NCBI RefSeq assembly: GCF_000026045.1
Contig: NC_007426.1
Coordinates: 434,001-498,000, forward strand
Direction of reading: 5' to 3'
DNA: 64,000 nt
DNA from: Natronomonas pharaonis DSM 2160
GTDB taxonomy: Archaea; Halobacteriota; Halobacteria; Halobacteriales; Haloarculaceae
Below, one piece after another: positions 17,104-26,654 of the stretch. Below the pieces are notes generated by a model, which saw only the letters and a program-made list of their open reading frames with translations, ran no database searches and was not told the origin of the DNA. Both the position numbers and the translations under genes were made by a program. Each line of letters opens with the position of its first letter. Position 1 is the stretch's first letter.

Positions 17104-17886
17104 TCACGCCGCGTCAATGCCGTCCAGCCGGACTGTTTCGCCGGCACTGACGCCGAAGGCGTCGTCACCGCGGCCGCGATTGACCGCTAGCTCGACGTTG
17201 CCGTGGCTGCCGACGGTTACGACCGCCGTCCCGGTCGCTGCATGGTCGTACGAGTCGACGACCGGCCGCTCCTCACCGTCGACGACGACGCGGTCGCTGT
17301 CACCGAGAACTGTGCCCGGAACGTTCGTGATGACGTTGCCGAAGTCGTCGACAGCGAGCACTGCAGCGGTCACAGCGTCGCCGTCGAACTCGGGTGATGG
17401 GAGCGTGAGGTCGACGACCGACGAGGCAGGCGAAAGGCAGTCGAGTTCGGGAAGCCGGTCGATGCCCGTCTCGTGGACTGCGGCCGCCCCCGGCGCGAAG
17501 ACATCGCGGCCGTGGAACGTCGAACTGCGGGGGTCGCCCATGTCGAGTTGGTAGGCATCGATGTCGGCGCTGTAATCGTCGTCGCCGCCGGCGAGCGCCC
17601 GTGCTGGGGGGAAAAGCACGCCGTTGTCCGGTCCGACGAGCACGTGGTCGCCGGCTCGGACCACAAGCGCGTCGCGGCCGGTGCCGACGCCAGGGTCGAC
17701 AACGATGAGATGGACCGCTGGCGGAAACTCCGGAAGCGTCTGGGTCAGCCAGAAGGCTGTCGACCGGACATCCTGTCGCGGAAAGTCGTGGGCAACGTCG
17801 ACCAGACGGGCGTCACACTGCTTGAGGATGACACCTTTCATCGCCGCGGGGTAGGGGGTCCCGAAATCAGACGAGAGCGTAATCAT
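17104..17886 (-). CDS. S-adenosyl-L-methionine hydroxide adenosyltransferase (DUF62)
   Basis: 260 residues of the DUF62 family, which hydrolyses SAM to adenosine and methionine. N-terminal family motifs are ITLSSDFGTPYPAAMKG and DVAHDFPRQDVRSTAFWL, followed by HLIVVDPGVGTGRD. FGNVITNVP starts the C-terminal domain. The start ATG (17884-17886) shares one base with the stop of nadM upstream (TGATG), so the pair is translationally coupled. The coupling links SAM and NAD adenylate chemistry; the physiological reason is not evident. Confidence 0.9.
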   Translation of the reverse strand: MITLSSDFGTPYPAAMKGVILKQCDARLVDVAHDFPRQDVRSTAFWLTQTLPEFPPAVHLIVVDPGVGTGRDALVVRAGDHVLVGPDNGVLFPPARALAGGDDDYSADIDAYQLDMGDPRSSTFHGRDVFAPGAAAVHETGIDRLPELDCLSPASSVVDLTLPSPEFDGDAVTAAVLAVDDFGNVITNVPGTVLGDSDRVVVDGEERPVVDSYDHAATGTAVVTVGSHGNVELAVNRGRGDDAFGVSAGETVRLDGIDAA

Positions 17887-18407
17887 CAGTTGTCGCCGTT
17901 CGCGTCGGTCGCAGTTATCTGCCGGATACGGTCGACGCCGTCGATCTCGTCGATGACGCTGACGACGGCGTCCGGAACGAGGGCCTCCCAGTCGCCGCCG
18001 GTCGCCATCCGTTCGCGGACCTCGGTCCCGGAGAACTCCTCGCGCTGGTACATCGGTGACTGCCGGACCTCGATGCCGGCCTCCTTGAACAGCCGGACAA
18101 CGAGCGGATTGTTCGAGTAGGCGACATCGAACCGCGGGCTCATCGACTGGACGTGGCTGACCCACACGGAGTTGCGGTTGAGGTCCTCGATAGGTACCGC
18201 GTAGGTGGTCGTCTCGAATTTGTCCAGTGCCTTCGTTATCATCATGATACGCTCGCCGGCGGTAAACGGGTTTCTGACGGTGTGTGACTGGTCGGCGCTG
18301 CCGATGCCGACGACGAGCTCGTCGACCTCCTCGCGTATCCGGTCGACCATCGCGTGGTGGCCTTCGTGAAACGGCTGGAACCGTCCGATGTAGAACCCCC
18401 GCGTCAT
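17886..18407 (-). CDS. nadM: Nicotinamide-nucleotide adenylyltransferase
   Basis: A 173-residue archaeal NadM that makes NAD+ from NMN and ATP. The nucleotidyltransferase HxGH-type motif is in GFYIGRFQPFHEGHHAM (4-20), and the second signature is EFSGTEVRERM. Length is typical. It is the first gene of a two-gene unit with the SAM hydroxide adenosyltransferase, and divergent from lon, a neighbourhood also familiar in other haloarchaea. Confidence 0.95.
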   Translation of the reverse strand: MTRGFYIGRFQPFHEGHHAMVDRIREEVDELVVGIGSADQSHTVRNPFTAGERIMMITKALDKFETTTYAVPIEDLNRNSVWVSHVQSMSPRFDVAYSNNPLVVRLFKEAGIEVRQSPMYQREEFSGTEVRERMATGGDWEALVPDAVVSVIDEIDGVDRIRQITATDANGDN

Positions 18408-18577
18408 ACCTGGGTGGTTACGGTGACCGTTGATAAACCCGACGAGTCTCTCCCGTGCGCTCGGCCCTCGGCCTGAAACGGCCGCTGTCTGCCGGTTTCA
18501 CAAAAAACGAGGGTTGTCTCGGGGAGAAAGTATATCAATTGACGACCCTTCAATACGGGTAGCAGCGACACGTTTCT

Positions 18578-20755
18578 ATGAGCAACGAAAAGGATGCGGA
18601 CGAAACGACCGACGCCGACGAGCGTCGGACACCACGCGAGGAGCCGGCGTCGTCCGGGGAGCCGGCCCCCGAAGACCGTCCCGAACAGCCTGACGGGGCT
18701 GTCGAGGAGCCGCGTGCGTCCGACGACTCGGTGACCGACGCCCCCCGTGACCCGGGACAGCGCGGGGCGGACGAACGCCTCGATGAGGACGAGGACCTCC
18801 TCGACGGCTCCGACCTCGGCAGCGATGTCGAAGTCGAGGGCGACATCGAGATCGACGAGGAAAACGAAGACTCCCTCCTCGGCGGGCTGCAGATAGACTC
18901 CAGCGACGATATCGAGGTGCCTGACCGTCTCGTCGATCAAGTCATCGGACAGGACCACGCCAGAGATATCGTCCTCAAGGCGGCCAAGCAGCGCCGCCAC
19001 GTGATGATGATCGGCTCGCCCGGGACGGGTAAGTCGATGCTCGCCAAGGCGATGAGCCAGCTGCTCCCCAAAGAGGAGCTGCAAGACGTACTCGTCTACC
19101 ACAACCCTGACGACGGCAACGAGCCGAAGGTCCGGACGGTTCCGGCCGGCAAGGGCGACCAAATCGTCGATGCCCACAAGGAAGAGGCTCGCAAGCGCGA
19201 CCAGATGCGGTCGTTCCTGATGTGGATCATCATCGCCGTCGTCTTCGGCTACGCTATCCTCATCGCCCAGCAACTCCTGCTCGGAATCATCGCCGCGGGT
19301 ATCATCTACCTCGCGTTCAAATACATGAGCCGCGGTTCCGACGCGATGGTGCCGAACCTCATTGTCGGCAACGCTGACCAGCAGGTCGCGCCGTTCGAGG
19401 ACGCCACCGGCGCCCACGCCGGCGCACTGCTCGGCGACGTCCGCCACGACCCCTTCCAGTCCGGCGGCATGGAGACACCGAGCCACGACCGTGTTGAGCC
19501 CGGCGCTATCCACAAGGCCAACAAGGGTGTGCTCTTTGTCGACGAGATCAACACCCTCGACATCCGGTCCCAGCAGAAGCTGATGACCGCCATCCAGGAG
19601 GGCGAGTTCTCGATTACCGGCCAAAGCGAGCGCTCCTCGGGGGCGATGGTCCAGACAGAGCCGGTGCCGACCGACTTCGTCATGGTCGCCGCCGGGAACA
19701 TGGACGCGATGGAGAACATGCACCCGGCGCTGCGCTCCCGCATCAAAGGGTACGGCTACGAGGTGTACATGGACGACACCATCGAGGATTCCCCCGAGAT
19801 GCGCCGCAAGTACGCCCGTTTCGTGGCCCAGGAGGTCACAAACGATGGCCGCCTGCCCCCGTTCACCGACGAGGCTATCGAAGAGGTCATCCTTGAGGCA
19901 CGGCGTCGCGCCGGTCGAAAAGGCCACCTGTCTCTGGAGTTCCGGGACCTCGGTGGTCTCGTCCGCGTCGCAGGCGACATCGCCCGTGCGGAGAACCGCG
20001 AATACACACAGCGGGAGGATGTCCTGCAGGCGAAGGCGCGCTCCCGGTCCATCGAACAGCAGCTCGCCGACGAATACATCGAGCGCCGCAAGGACTACGA
20101 ACTGACAGTCAACGAGGGCGATGTCGTCGGTCGCGTCAACGGCCTCGCGGTCATGGGCGAAGACTCCGGTATCGTACTGCCGGTCATGGCCGAGGTGACG
20201 CCGTCGCAGGGTCCCGGTGAAGTCATCGCGACCGGCCAGCTCAAGGAGATGGCCCAAGAAGCCGTTCAGAACGTCTCGGCTATCATCAAGAAGTTCTCCG
20301 ATGAGGACATCTCCCAGAAGGACGTCCACATCCAGTTCGTCCAAGCCGGCGAAGGCGGCGTTGACGGCGACTCGGCGTCGATTACGGTTGCCGCTGCGGT
20401 CATCTCGGCGCTGGAAGGCGTCCCGGTCAGACAGGATATGGCGATGACCGGCTCGCTTTCGGTCCGTGGTGACGTGCTGCCGGTCGGCGGTGTCACGCAC
20501 AAAATCGAAGCCGCCGCCAAATCCGGACTCGACACCGTCATCATCCCGAAGGCCAACGAGCAGGACGTGATGATTGAAGACGAGTACAAGGACGAAATCG
20601 AAATCGTCCCCGTCTCCCACATCTCCGAGGTGCTCGACGTGGCGCTGGCCGGCGAACCCGAGAAAGATTCGCTCATCGACCGCCTGAAGTCGATTACCGG
20701 CTCCGCTCTCGAACAGCGCGAGGTCGGACAGGCGGGCAGCCCGAGCCCCCAGTAA
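18578..20755 (+). CDS. lonB: Membrane-bound ATP-dependent protease LonB
   Basis: A 725-residue archaeal Lon. There is a long acidic N-terminal tail (about 1-105), then AAA+ Walker A GSPGTGKSMLAK. Two membrane segments inside the AAA module (MWIIIAVVFGYAILIAQQ and LLGIIAAGIIYLAF, about 210-245) anchor it to the inner face of the membrane. Walker B is VLFVDEINTLD. The C-terminal protease domain has the Ser599 (GDSASITVA) and Lys642 (THKIEAAAKSG) dyad, spaced as in other Lon proteases. Divergent from nadM; a TATA-like AGTATATC lies near 18530. Confidence 0.97.
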   Translation: MSNEKDADETTDADERRTPREEPASSGEPAPEDRPEQPDGAVEEPRASDDSVTDAPRDPGQRGADERLDEDEDLLDGSDLGSDVEVEGDIEIDEENEDSLLGGLQIDSSDDIEVPDRLVDQVIGQDHARDIVLKAAKQRRHVMMIGSPGTGKSMLAKAMSQLLPKEELQDVLVYHNPDDGNEPKVRTVPAGKGDQIVDAHKEEARKRDQMRSFLMWIIIAVVFGYAILIAQQLLLGIIAAGIIYLAFKYMSRGSDAMVPNLIVGNADQQVAPFEDATGAHAGALLGDVRHDPFQSGGMETPSHDRVEPGAIHKANKGVLFVDEINTLDIRSQQKLMTAIQEGEFSITGQSERSSGAMVQTEPVPTDFVMVAAGNMDAMENMHPALRSRIKGYGYEVYMDDTIEDSPEMRRKYARFVAQEVTNDGRLPPFTDEAIEEVILEARRRAGRKGHLSLEFRDLGGLVRVAGDIARAENREYTQREDVLQAKARSRSIEQQLADEYIERRKDYELTVNEGDVVGRVNGLAVMGEDSGIVLPVMAEVTPSQGPGEVIATGQLKEMAQEAVQNVSAIIKKFSDEDISQKDVHIQFVQAGEGGVDGDSASITVAAAVISALEGVPVRQDMAMTGSLSVRGDVLPVGGVTHKIEAAAKSGLDTVIIPKANEQDVMIEDEYKDEIEIVPVSHISEVLDVALAGEPEKDSLIDRLKSITGSALEQREVGQAGSPSPQ

Positions 20756-20758
20756 CGC

Positions 20759-21553
20759 GTGACTCGCTGGGTCGCCTTCGCGGCCCTTACTGCCGCGGTC
20801 GTCGGCGTCATGCTCGCCGCCGCCCGGGCCTCGACGCGAGCGCTTTCTACGACTGACACCGCTGACACAGCGGCTGGACTGGAGTCGCTTCCGGACGGAG
20901 CCGACCACCTCGATGCGACGACCGCCGAGCGACAGCACCCGTCCTCGACTCCGTCTCCAGACGCGCTCCCGACGCAGGCGCTGCTTTTGAATCTCGCGGT
21001 TTCCCACGGCTTCCTCGCTGCCGTGCTGGCGGCCGGCATCTGGCTCGCGAACGTGCCGTTGGCGTCGCTCGGCGTCGGTGCTGGGCCCGTCACCGGCAGC
21101 ATCGCGGTGGCGGTCGGTCTCGCGGTCGGTGCCGCTATCGCTGTCGTCAATACCCTGCTTTCAGTCGTTGCCAGCCGACTGAACGTCGACCCCAGCGAGC
21201 AGCTTCGGTCGCTTCTGGCTCCCGAAACGACGCTGGACTGGGCGCTCCTCTGTTTTGTTGTTTTCCCCATCGTCGCCGGGTTCGAGGAACTCCTCTTCCG
21301 TGGTATCCTCGTCGGCGCCTTTGCCGTCGGGTTCGACCTTTCGCCGTGGCTCCTTGCGGTCGTGTCGTCGGCGCTGTTTGCGGCCGGCCACGGCGCACAG
21401 GGGCGGCTCGGCGTCGTTGCGACGGGCGTGTTGGGGTTCGTACTCGCGGCCGTCTTCATCTCCACCGGTAGCCTGCTCGTCGTCGCCGTCGCTCACTACG
21501 TGGTCAACGTCGTCGAGTTCCTCGTCGCCGAGGGGCTCGGGTGGACGCCCTAA
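20759..21553 (+). CDS. CPBP family intramembrane metalloprotease
   Basis: 264 residues with about seven hydrophobic segments. The CPBP (CAAX protease/bacteriocin-processing) motifs are present: GFEELLFRGILVG (EExxxR), then FAAGHGAQG and VVAVAHYVVN with the metal-binding histidines. The start is a GTG three bases after the lon stop, so it is co-transcribed with lon and may act with it in membrane protein quality control. Its stop overlaps the convergent gene's stop in CTAA (21550-21553). Confidence 0.87.
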   Translation: MTRWVAFAALTAAVVGVMLAAARASTRALSTTDTADTAAGLESLPDGADHLDATTAERQHPSSTPSPDALPTQALLLNLAVSHGFLAAVLAAGIWLANVPLASLGVGAGPVTGSIAVAVGLAVGAAIAVVNTLLSVVASRLNVDPSEQLRSLLAPETTLDWALLCFVVFPIVAGFEELLFRGILVGAFAVGFDLSPWLLAVVSSALFAAGHGAQGRLGVVATGVLGFVLAAVFISTGSLLVVAVAHYVVNVVEFLVAEGLGWTP

Positions 21554-22218
21554 CCGTCGCCGTCGGCGGAGACGTCGGCTTCGAGCAGCCCGCAAAACGG
21601 CGGCGCGCCGGTCTCGACTTCGGACCGGAACTCGTCCGGAATCGCGTGCGTCTGCCGGTAGAACTCCGATTCGGTCTCCGGTGTCAGGAGCTGCCCGTCG
21701 CCCTGCTGTAGCAATGCCGGAGCCGTCGATTCGAGCCCCCACTCCTCCCGCTCGACCCAGTCGGGACCGAACCGGAAGAGGACGCCGAAGGAGAACTGCC
21801 CGCTCTTGACGGCGGCGGCCTTCGAGGGGAACCGGTGGGACTCCTCGGCCTCGAACTCGGCGTCGCTCATCCACGCGACGACCGCCCCCTCTTCGAACAG
21901 CACGAGATACATGTCCCACTCGCGGCTCGCATCGAAGACTGCCCAGACGCTCCGGGGGCCGACCGTCCCGAAGTCGACGCTGAACGCGTCAACGTCGCGG
22001 CCGGTCTCGTCGGCGGGCTCCCAGACGAACCGACCCTCGTGGGCCGGCACCTTGAGCCCGCGGTGGTGGTAGACAAGCCCCTCGATTTCGGTCTCGGAGG
22101 TGACTGCGTCCCAGATATCCAACGCCCCCTCCGCGCGCAGCCGGTCGAAAAACTCCGGGAACGAGCGAATCTCTCGCTCGAACTCCCCCTGCGGCGGGCG
22201 TTCGAACTCCTCGGCCAT
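21550..22218 (-). CDS. Conserved haloarchaeal protein, unknown
   Basis: 222 residues, acidic, soluble, with no signal peptide or membrane segment. It has a tryptophan-rich middle (VGPRSVWAVFDASREWDMYLV) and looks like a typical haloarchaeal conserved hypothetical protein. The ATG at 22218 (MAEEFERPPQGEFE) was chosen; the longer frame to 22770 runs over the divergent gene. No function is proposed. Confidence 0.78.
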   Translation of the reverse strand: MAEEFERPPQGEFEREIRSFPEFFDRLRAEGALDIWDAVTSETEIEGLVYHHRGLKVPAHEGRFVWEPADETGRDVDAFSVDFGTVGPRSVWAVFDASREWDMYLVLFEEGAVVAWMSDAEFEAEESHRFPSKAAAVKSGQFSFGVLFRFGPDWVEREEWGLESTAPALLQQGDGQLLTPETESEFYRQTHAIPDEFRSEVETGAPPFCGLLEADVSADGDG

Positions 22219-22344
22219 CAGCCGCTCACCTCGGTTCGCCGTCGACGCGTGTCGCTCATACCCGTATCTGGGGGTGCCGACGCCGATTAGTGTTTTCCTC
22301 GCGGACGCGTAGGCTTTTGCCCGCCGCGAACGTGGGGGGCCGGC

Positions 22345-22977
22345 ATGGAACGCTCCGATGGGGACCACGGCCCGGTTGACGGGGATGCGGCTGCCGACGA
22401 CCGCCGGCTGGTGGCCGGCTGGCAGGGCCGATACTACGAGGATTTCGCTGTCGGTGATGTCTACAAACACCCGTATGGACGGACGGTGACTGAAACGGAC
22501 AACGTCTGGCTGACGAACCTGACGATGAACGTCAACCCGATGCATTTCAATGCGGCCTACGCGTCCGCCACCGAGTTCGGCGAACGGCTCGTTGACGGTC
22601 TCTACATCATCGCTTTGGCGGTCGGCATGAGCGTCGCCGACGTTTCGGCGAACGCAACGGCGAACCTCGGCTACGACCGGGTTCGCCACCACGCGCCGGT
22701 GTTCCACGGCGATACGATATTCGCCGAAAGCGAGGTGCTCGAAAAGCGCGAAAGCGACTCCCGTGCCCACGTCGGCATCGTCACCACGGAGCTACGCGCC
22801 TACAACCAGGACGACGAACTGGTGTTGTCGCTGGAACGGACGCCGATGGTGCTGAAACGCGAGGCGGCGGAGCCGTCGGCAGCCCGGCCGACCGGTTGGC
22901 CGGATGGGGTGGGTACCCAACCGGAGGATGTCGCTGGCGAGGTCGTTGGCCGCCGTCGGCGGGAGGACCGCTCGTAG
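22345..22977 (+). CDS. MaoC-like dehydratase (hotdog fold)
   Basis: 210 residues with the MaoC/(R)-hydratase pattern. It shows YYEDFAVGDVYKHPYGRTVTE, then NVNPMHFNAAYASATEFGERLVDG (the D/N-x-x-P-x-H hydratase region) and HAPVFHGDTIFAESEVLEKR. It probably hydrates or dehydrates an acyl-CoA in the cytoplasm. It is shorter than the double-hotdog mesaconyl-CoA hydratases. No other fatty-acid genes are adjacent, so the substrate stays open. Confidence 0.86.
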   Translation: MERSDGDHGPVDGDAAADDRRLVAGWQGRYYEDFAVGDVYKHPYGRTVTETDNVWLTNLTMNVNPMHFNAAYASATEFGERLVDGLYIIALAVGMSVADVSANATANLGYDRVRHHAPVFHGDTIFAESEVLEKRESDSRAHVGIVTTELRAYNQDDELVLSLERTPMVLKREAAEPSAARPTGWPDGVGTQPEDVAGEVVGRRRREDRS

Positions 22978-23028
22978 CTGCGGGCGACGGACACCACGCG
23001 ACCTTGAGACCGCCGTCTCGTGGCGGCG

Positions 23029-23496
23029 CTAGAGCTCTTCCAGCGAGCGGAGCCGTTGTTCGACGGCCGCTGGGGCTGCGCCCGGCCCGTCGGAGACGCG
23101 GTGGTCGCCGACGACAAGCGGCGCTGGGTTCTCGGCCAGCGCCGTCCGAACCAGCCGCCTGTCATCGTTTTCCTCGGGGTCGAGTCCCGCCGTCATTTGC
23201 GTAAGCGCCTCGACAGTCGTTGTTTCACCGTACGGCACCGACCGGAGTGTCTCCAGCACCGACCGCTGGTCTGTCGGCATGGTCATCGCGACCTCGACAT
23301 CGGCGAAGTCGTCCGCCTCGCCGTCGAGGTAGACTTCGATTCGGTCCAGTAGCTGGTGGTCGGTCTCGGCGTCTGCATCCGGTGTCTCGGGGAACGAAAC
23401 CGACAGCACCCGCCCACCGGCGACACCGACCTGTACGTGTCGTTGCAGATACGGTGACTCGCGGGCGTAGATGCCGGCTTCCGGTGTCACGTCCAT
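23029..23496 (-). CDS. Alkyltransferase-like protein (MGMT family, no catalytic Cys)
   Basis: 155 residues. The C-terminal half resembles the O6-methylguanine-DNA methyltransferase DNA-binding domain: RSVPYGETTTVEALTQMTAG, then LVRTALAENPAPLVVGDHRV. In active MGMT the last motif reads PCHRV. Here it reads GDHRV, so the methyl-acceptor cysteine is replaced by Asp131. This suggests an alkyltransferase-like sensor that binds damaged DNA without repairing it, or a degenerate enzyme. The start ATG is at 23496; the longer upstream frame overlaps the hemB promoter and gene. Divergent from hemB. Confidence 0.72.
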   Translation of the reverse strand: MDVTPEAGIYARESPYLQRHVQVGVAGGRVLSVSFPETPDADAETDHQLLDRIEVYLDGEADDFADVEVAMTMPTDQRSVLETLRSVPYGETTTVEALTQMTAGLDPEENDDRRLVRTALAENPAPLVVGDHRVSDGPGAAPAAVEQRLRSLEEL

Positions 23497-23561
23497 ACCC
23501 GACTTCCGCGGGCCAGCGGTTTGAACCTTCCCGGGTTGCCGCCGGTAGACAGCGATGTGTC

Positions 23562-23568
23562 TTTTATT
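23562..23568 (+). promoter_or_regulatory. TATA box of hemB
   Basis: TTTTATT about 26 bases before the ATG at 23591 fits a leaderless transcript and supports that start over the in-frame upstream ATG at 23555. Confidence 0.6.
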
Positions 23569-23590
23569 CCCGGGGCCGTCAGGCTCCAGT

Positions 23591-24571
23591 ATGGACCTGA
23601 CAGACCGCCCCCGTCGACTCCGGGCTGACGGCGTCCGCGACCTCGTCAGCGAGACGGAACTGCACGCCTCCGACCTCATTGCCCCTATCTTCGTCGACGC
23701 GACGACCGACGAGCGGGTCGAAATCGAATCGATGCCCGGCCACGAGCGCGTCCCGGTCGAGGAGGCCGTCCCCCGAACCGAGGAGGTGCTCTCGACCGGT
23801 GTCGAGTCGGTCATCGTCTTCGGCGTCCCCGAATCCAAAGACTCTGAGGGAAGCCGCGCGTGGGCCGACGACGGCGTCGTCCAGCGGGCTGTCCGTGCGA
23901 TAACCGACGAGACGGACGCCTACGTCATCACCGACGTTTGCTTCTGTGAATACACCGACCACGGCCACTGTGGCATCCTCGAATCGGACGCGGCGGAGGA
24001 CCCACACCTGACGATGGACAACGACGCAACACTGGAACTGTTGCGGCGGACGGCCGTCTCCCACGCCGAGGCCGGCGCGGATATGGTCGCTCCCTCCGGA
24101 ATGGTTGACGGGATGGTCGGTGCCATACGGAACGCGCTCGATGCCGCCGGCTACGAACAGATACCGGTGATGTCCTACGCGGCAAAATACGAGTCGGCCT
24201 TCTACGGCCCGTTTCGGGACGCTGCGGACGGCGCTCCGTCCTTCGGCGACCGACGGCATTACCAGATGGACCCGGCCAACGCCCGCGAGGCGCGCCGCGA
24301 AGTACGCCTCGATGTCGAACAGGGTGCAGACGTACTGATGGTGAAACCGGCGCTGCCGTACCTCGACATCGTCTCCGAACTCCGTCGGGAGTTCGACCGG
24401 CCTGTCGCCGCCTACAACGTCTCCGGCGAGTACGCGATGCTGCACGCCGCTGCCGACCGTGGCTGGCTCGACCGCCAGTCCGTTGCCCACGAGTCGCTGC
24501 TGTCGATCAAGCGGGCCGGCGCAGACCTGATTTTGACGTACTTCGCCGAATCCGTCGCTGAACGTCTCTGA
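23591..24571 (+). CDS. hemB: Delta-aminolevulinic acid dehydratase (porphobilinogen synthase)
   Basis: 326 residues. It condenses two 5-aminolevulinates into porphobilinogen for heme and cobamide synthesis. Both active-site lysines lie in recognisable motifs: [16 protein letters not shown] and [13 protein letters not shown]. The zinc-type metal site is present as [14 protein letters not shown]. Start [11 protein letters not shown] at 23591 is supported by the TATA box. No other heme genes are adjacent. Confidence 0.97.
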   Translation: MDLTDRPRRLRADGVRDLVSETELHASDLIAPIFVDATTDERVEIESMPGHERVPVEEAVPRTEEVLSTGVESVIVFGVPESKDSEGSRAWADDGVVQRAVRAITDETDAYVITDVCFCEYTDHGHCGILESDAAEDPHLTMDNDATLELLRRTAVSHAEAGADMVAPSGMVDGMVGAIRNALDAAGYEQIPVMSYAAKYESAFYGPFRDAADGAPSFGDRRHYQMDPANAREARREVRLDVEQGADVLMVKPALPYLDIVSELRREFDRPVAAYNVSGEYAMLHAAADRGWLDRQSVAHESLLSIKRAGADLILTYFAESVAERL

Positions 24572-24889
24572 ATTCACCGCTCGGCGCGCGCGCCGCTTTT
24601 CGGGCGGATAACTACGCAATTACCTCTTAGACGGGTGACCATGCGTCCACAAATACGCCCAATATTCGGCTAGATAGTTGACGTGCAATGGCCTTATACG
24701 AATATTATTGTACCTAATTTCTGACGCCTGTCCACATAGGACGTAACGAAGTTTTCAATCTCAACTCCAACATTTATGTAGGGCTGTTCCATGAGGTTCT
24801 CCCGTGATGCACGAGACAAACATGGTGCAAATTAGAGTAAGCATGGACGTATACCAACCAATATGCGGATTTGACTCGGGGGTTGAAAC
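24572..24889 (+). promoter_or_regulatory. AT-rich control region upstream of amt
   Basis: 318 bases with no gene, much more AT-rich than its flanks. TATA-like elements are ATTTATGT (about 24772-24779) and CGTATACC (about 24848-24855); the second would give a leader of about 10 bases. An inverted repeat AATATTCG (24661-24668) / CGAATATT (24699-24706) could be an operator. Regulated transcription fits a nitrogen-responsive transporter. Confidence 0.45.
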
Positions 24890-26650
24890 ATGATTGAGGC
24901 AACGCTGTTGCAGGTCGAGGGCGCAGAGGCTGTCGTCAACTCGGTTAACTACTCGTGGATACTGACGGTCACGTTCCTCATCTTCTTCATGCACGCCGGC
25001 TTCGCGATGCTCGAAGCCGGGCAGGTGCGGGCGAAGAACGTCGCCAACCAGCTGACAAAGAACATGCTCACCTGGAGTGTGGGTGTCGTCACGTTCTTCC
25101 TCATCGGGATGGGTGTTTCAAACCTCACCGGTCAGGTGACCGGTGTCGGCGAGATGGGCTCGCTCTCGATGTTCGGTGCTGGCGGTGAATCAACGCTTGG
25201 CTGGATTGACTGGCTCTACAGCGCCGTCTTCGCGATGACGATGGCAACCATCGTCTCCGGAGCGGTCGCCGGCCGTGCGAAGCTCCGCGCGTACGTCGGC
25301 TACACGTTCCTCGTCGCTGCCATCATCTACCCCGTTGTCGCCGGTCTTGGCTGGTACGGTGGCTGGCTCGGCGAGACGCTCGGCTTCCACGACTTCGCGG
25401 GCGGGATGATAGTCCACGGCGTCGGCGGTATCGCTGGCCTCGTGGCGGCATACGTGCTCGGCTCGCGTATCGGTCGGTTCAACGACGACGGTTCGGCGAA
25501 CGTCATGCCCGGCCACTCGATGACATTTGCCGTTCTCGGGACGTTGATGCTCTGTTTCGGCTGGTACGGGTTCAACGTCGGAACGGCTGCGACGGCACTG
25601 AGCCTCGGGGACAGTGCGTTCCTGCTCGGCGGCGACGGCGGTAGCTGGGTCGCCGGCCGCGTCGCCATGGCGACGACTCTCGGCATGGCGATGGGCGCAA
25701 TCGGTGCTGGTGCGGTCGCGCTTCTGAAGACCGGCAAAGTCGACACGCTGTACGTCGCAAACGGTATGCTCGCCGGTCTTGTCGGCGTGACCGGTACCGC
25801 TGACGTGCTAACACCGATGGGCGGTATCATGCTCGGCCTCATCGCCGGCGCACAGCTGCCCATCGTCTTCGAGTTCGTCGAGAAACGACTCAACATCGAC
25901 GACGTCTGTGCAGTCTTCCCCGTCCACGGTAGCGCGGGTATCCTCGGCATCGTCCTCTACCCGCTGTGGTCGACCGGCGGCACACCAATCGGCGCCGGTG
26001 TCGTCCCCGGCGGAATCCTCTCGATTGAAGCGTCGATGTTCGCACCACAGATTATCGGGACGCTCGTCATTACCGCCTGGACGGTCGCTGCGACTGCGGT
26101 TGTCTGGGGCGCGTTTAGACTTGCCGGTCAGGCCCGCGTTTCCAGAGAACACGAACAGGAAGGACTCGACCTCTCCGAGCACGGCACCGACACCTACCCC
26201 GAGTTCGGCGGTCGGGACGCGGTCGCGACCGACGGCGGGTACACGGAAGCGGTTCGCTCCAACAGCGACCACGAAATCCGCACTGATGGCGGGCAGCCCA
26301 ACGATGGCGGCATCAAGATGGTGATGGCGTTCATCCGCCCAGACAAGCTTTCGGATGTCAAGCAGGGTCTCGCCGAGGTCGGCGCACCGTCGCTGACAGT
26401 AACGAACGTCTCCGGCCGCGGCTCCCAGCCAGCAAAGAAGGGCCAGTGGCGCGGCGAGGAGTACAGTGTTGACCTCCACCAGAAGGTGAAACTCGAGTGT
26501 GTCGTCGCCGACATCCCCGCGGAAGATGTCGCCGAAGCCATCGCCGAGGCCGGTAAGACCGGCGACCCCGGCGACGGAAAGGTGTTCATCCTCCCGGTCG
26601 ACGAGGCCTACCAGATCCGGACCGGCGAGGTCGGGACGGACGCCGTCTGA
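24890..26650 (+). CDS. amt: Ammonium transporter fused to a PII (GlnK) domain
   Basis: 586 residues in two parts. Residues about 15-405 are an Amt/Rh ammonium channel with 11 membrane segments and the pore histidines in [12 protein letters not shown] and [11 protein letters not shown]. After an acidic linker of about 65 residues, residues 475-586 form a complete PII signalling domain ([20 protein letters not shown]). Its T-loop is [17 protein letters not shown], with Tyr525 at the usual uridylylation position. In most archaea PII (GlnK) is a separate protein that plugs the channel when nitrogen is plentiful; here it is tethered. The Lrp gene follows after 4 bases. Confidence 0.95.
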   Translation: MIEATLLQVEGAEAVVNSVNYSWILTVTFLIFFMHAGFAMLEAGQVRAKNVANQLTKNMLTWSVGVVTFFLIGMGVSNLTGQVTGVGEMGSLSMFGAGGESTLGWIDWLYSAVFAMTMATIVSGAVAGRAKLRAYVGYTFLVAAIIYPVVAGLGWYGGWLGETLGFHDFAGGMIVHGVGGIAGLVAAYVLGSRIGRFNDDGSANVMPGHSMTFAVLGTLMLCFGWYGFNVGTAATALSLGDSAFLLGGDGGSWVAGRVAMATTLGMAMGAIGAGAVALLKTGKVDTLYVANGMLAGLVGVTGTADVLTPMGGIMLGLIAGAQLPIVFEFVEKRLNIDDVCAVFPVHGSAGILGIVLYPLWSTGGTPIGAGVVPGGILSIEASMFAPQIIGTLVITAWTVAATAVVWGAFRLAGQARVSREHEQEGLDLSEHGTDTYPEFGGRDAVATDGGYTEAVRSNSDHEIRTDGGQPNDGGIKMVMAFIRPDKLSDVKQGLAEVGAPSLTVTNVSGRGSQPAKKGQWRGEEYSVDLHQKVKLECVVADIPAEDVAEAIAEAGKTGDPGDGKVFILPVDEAYQIRTGEVGTDAV

Positions 26651-26654
26651 ACCG

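Noticed and set aside
18404-21007. An 867-codon open frame antisense to lonB
   Set aside because: It mirrors the codon pattern of the lon gene; its translation has no recognisable domain and lon itself is certain.
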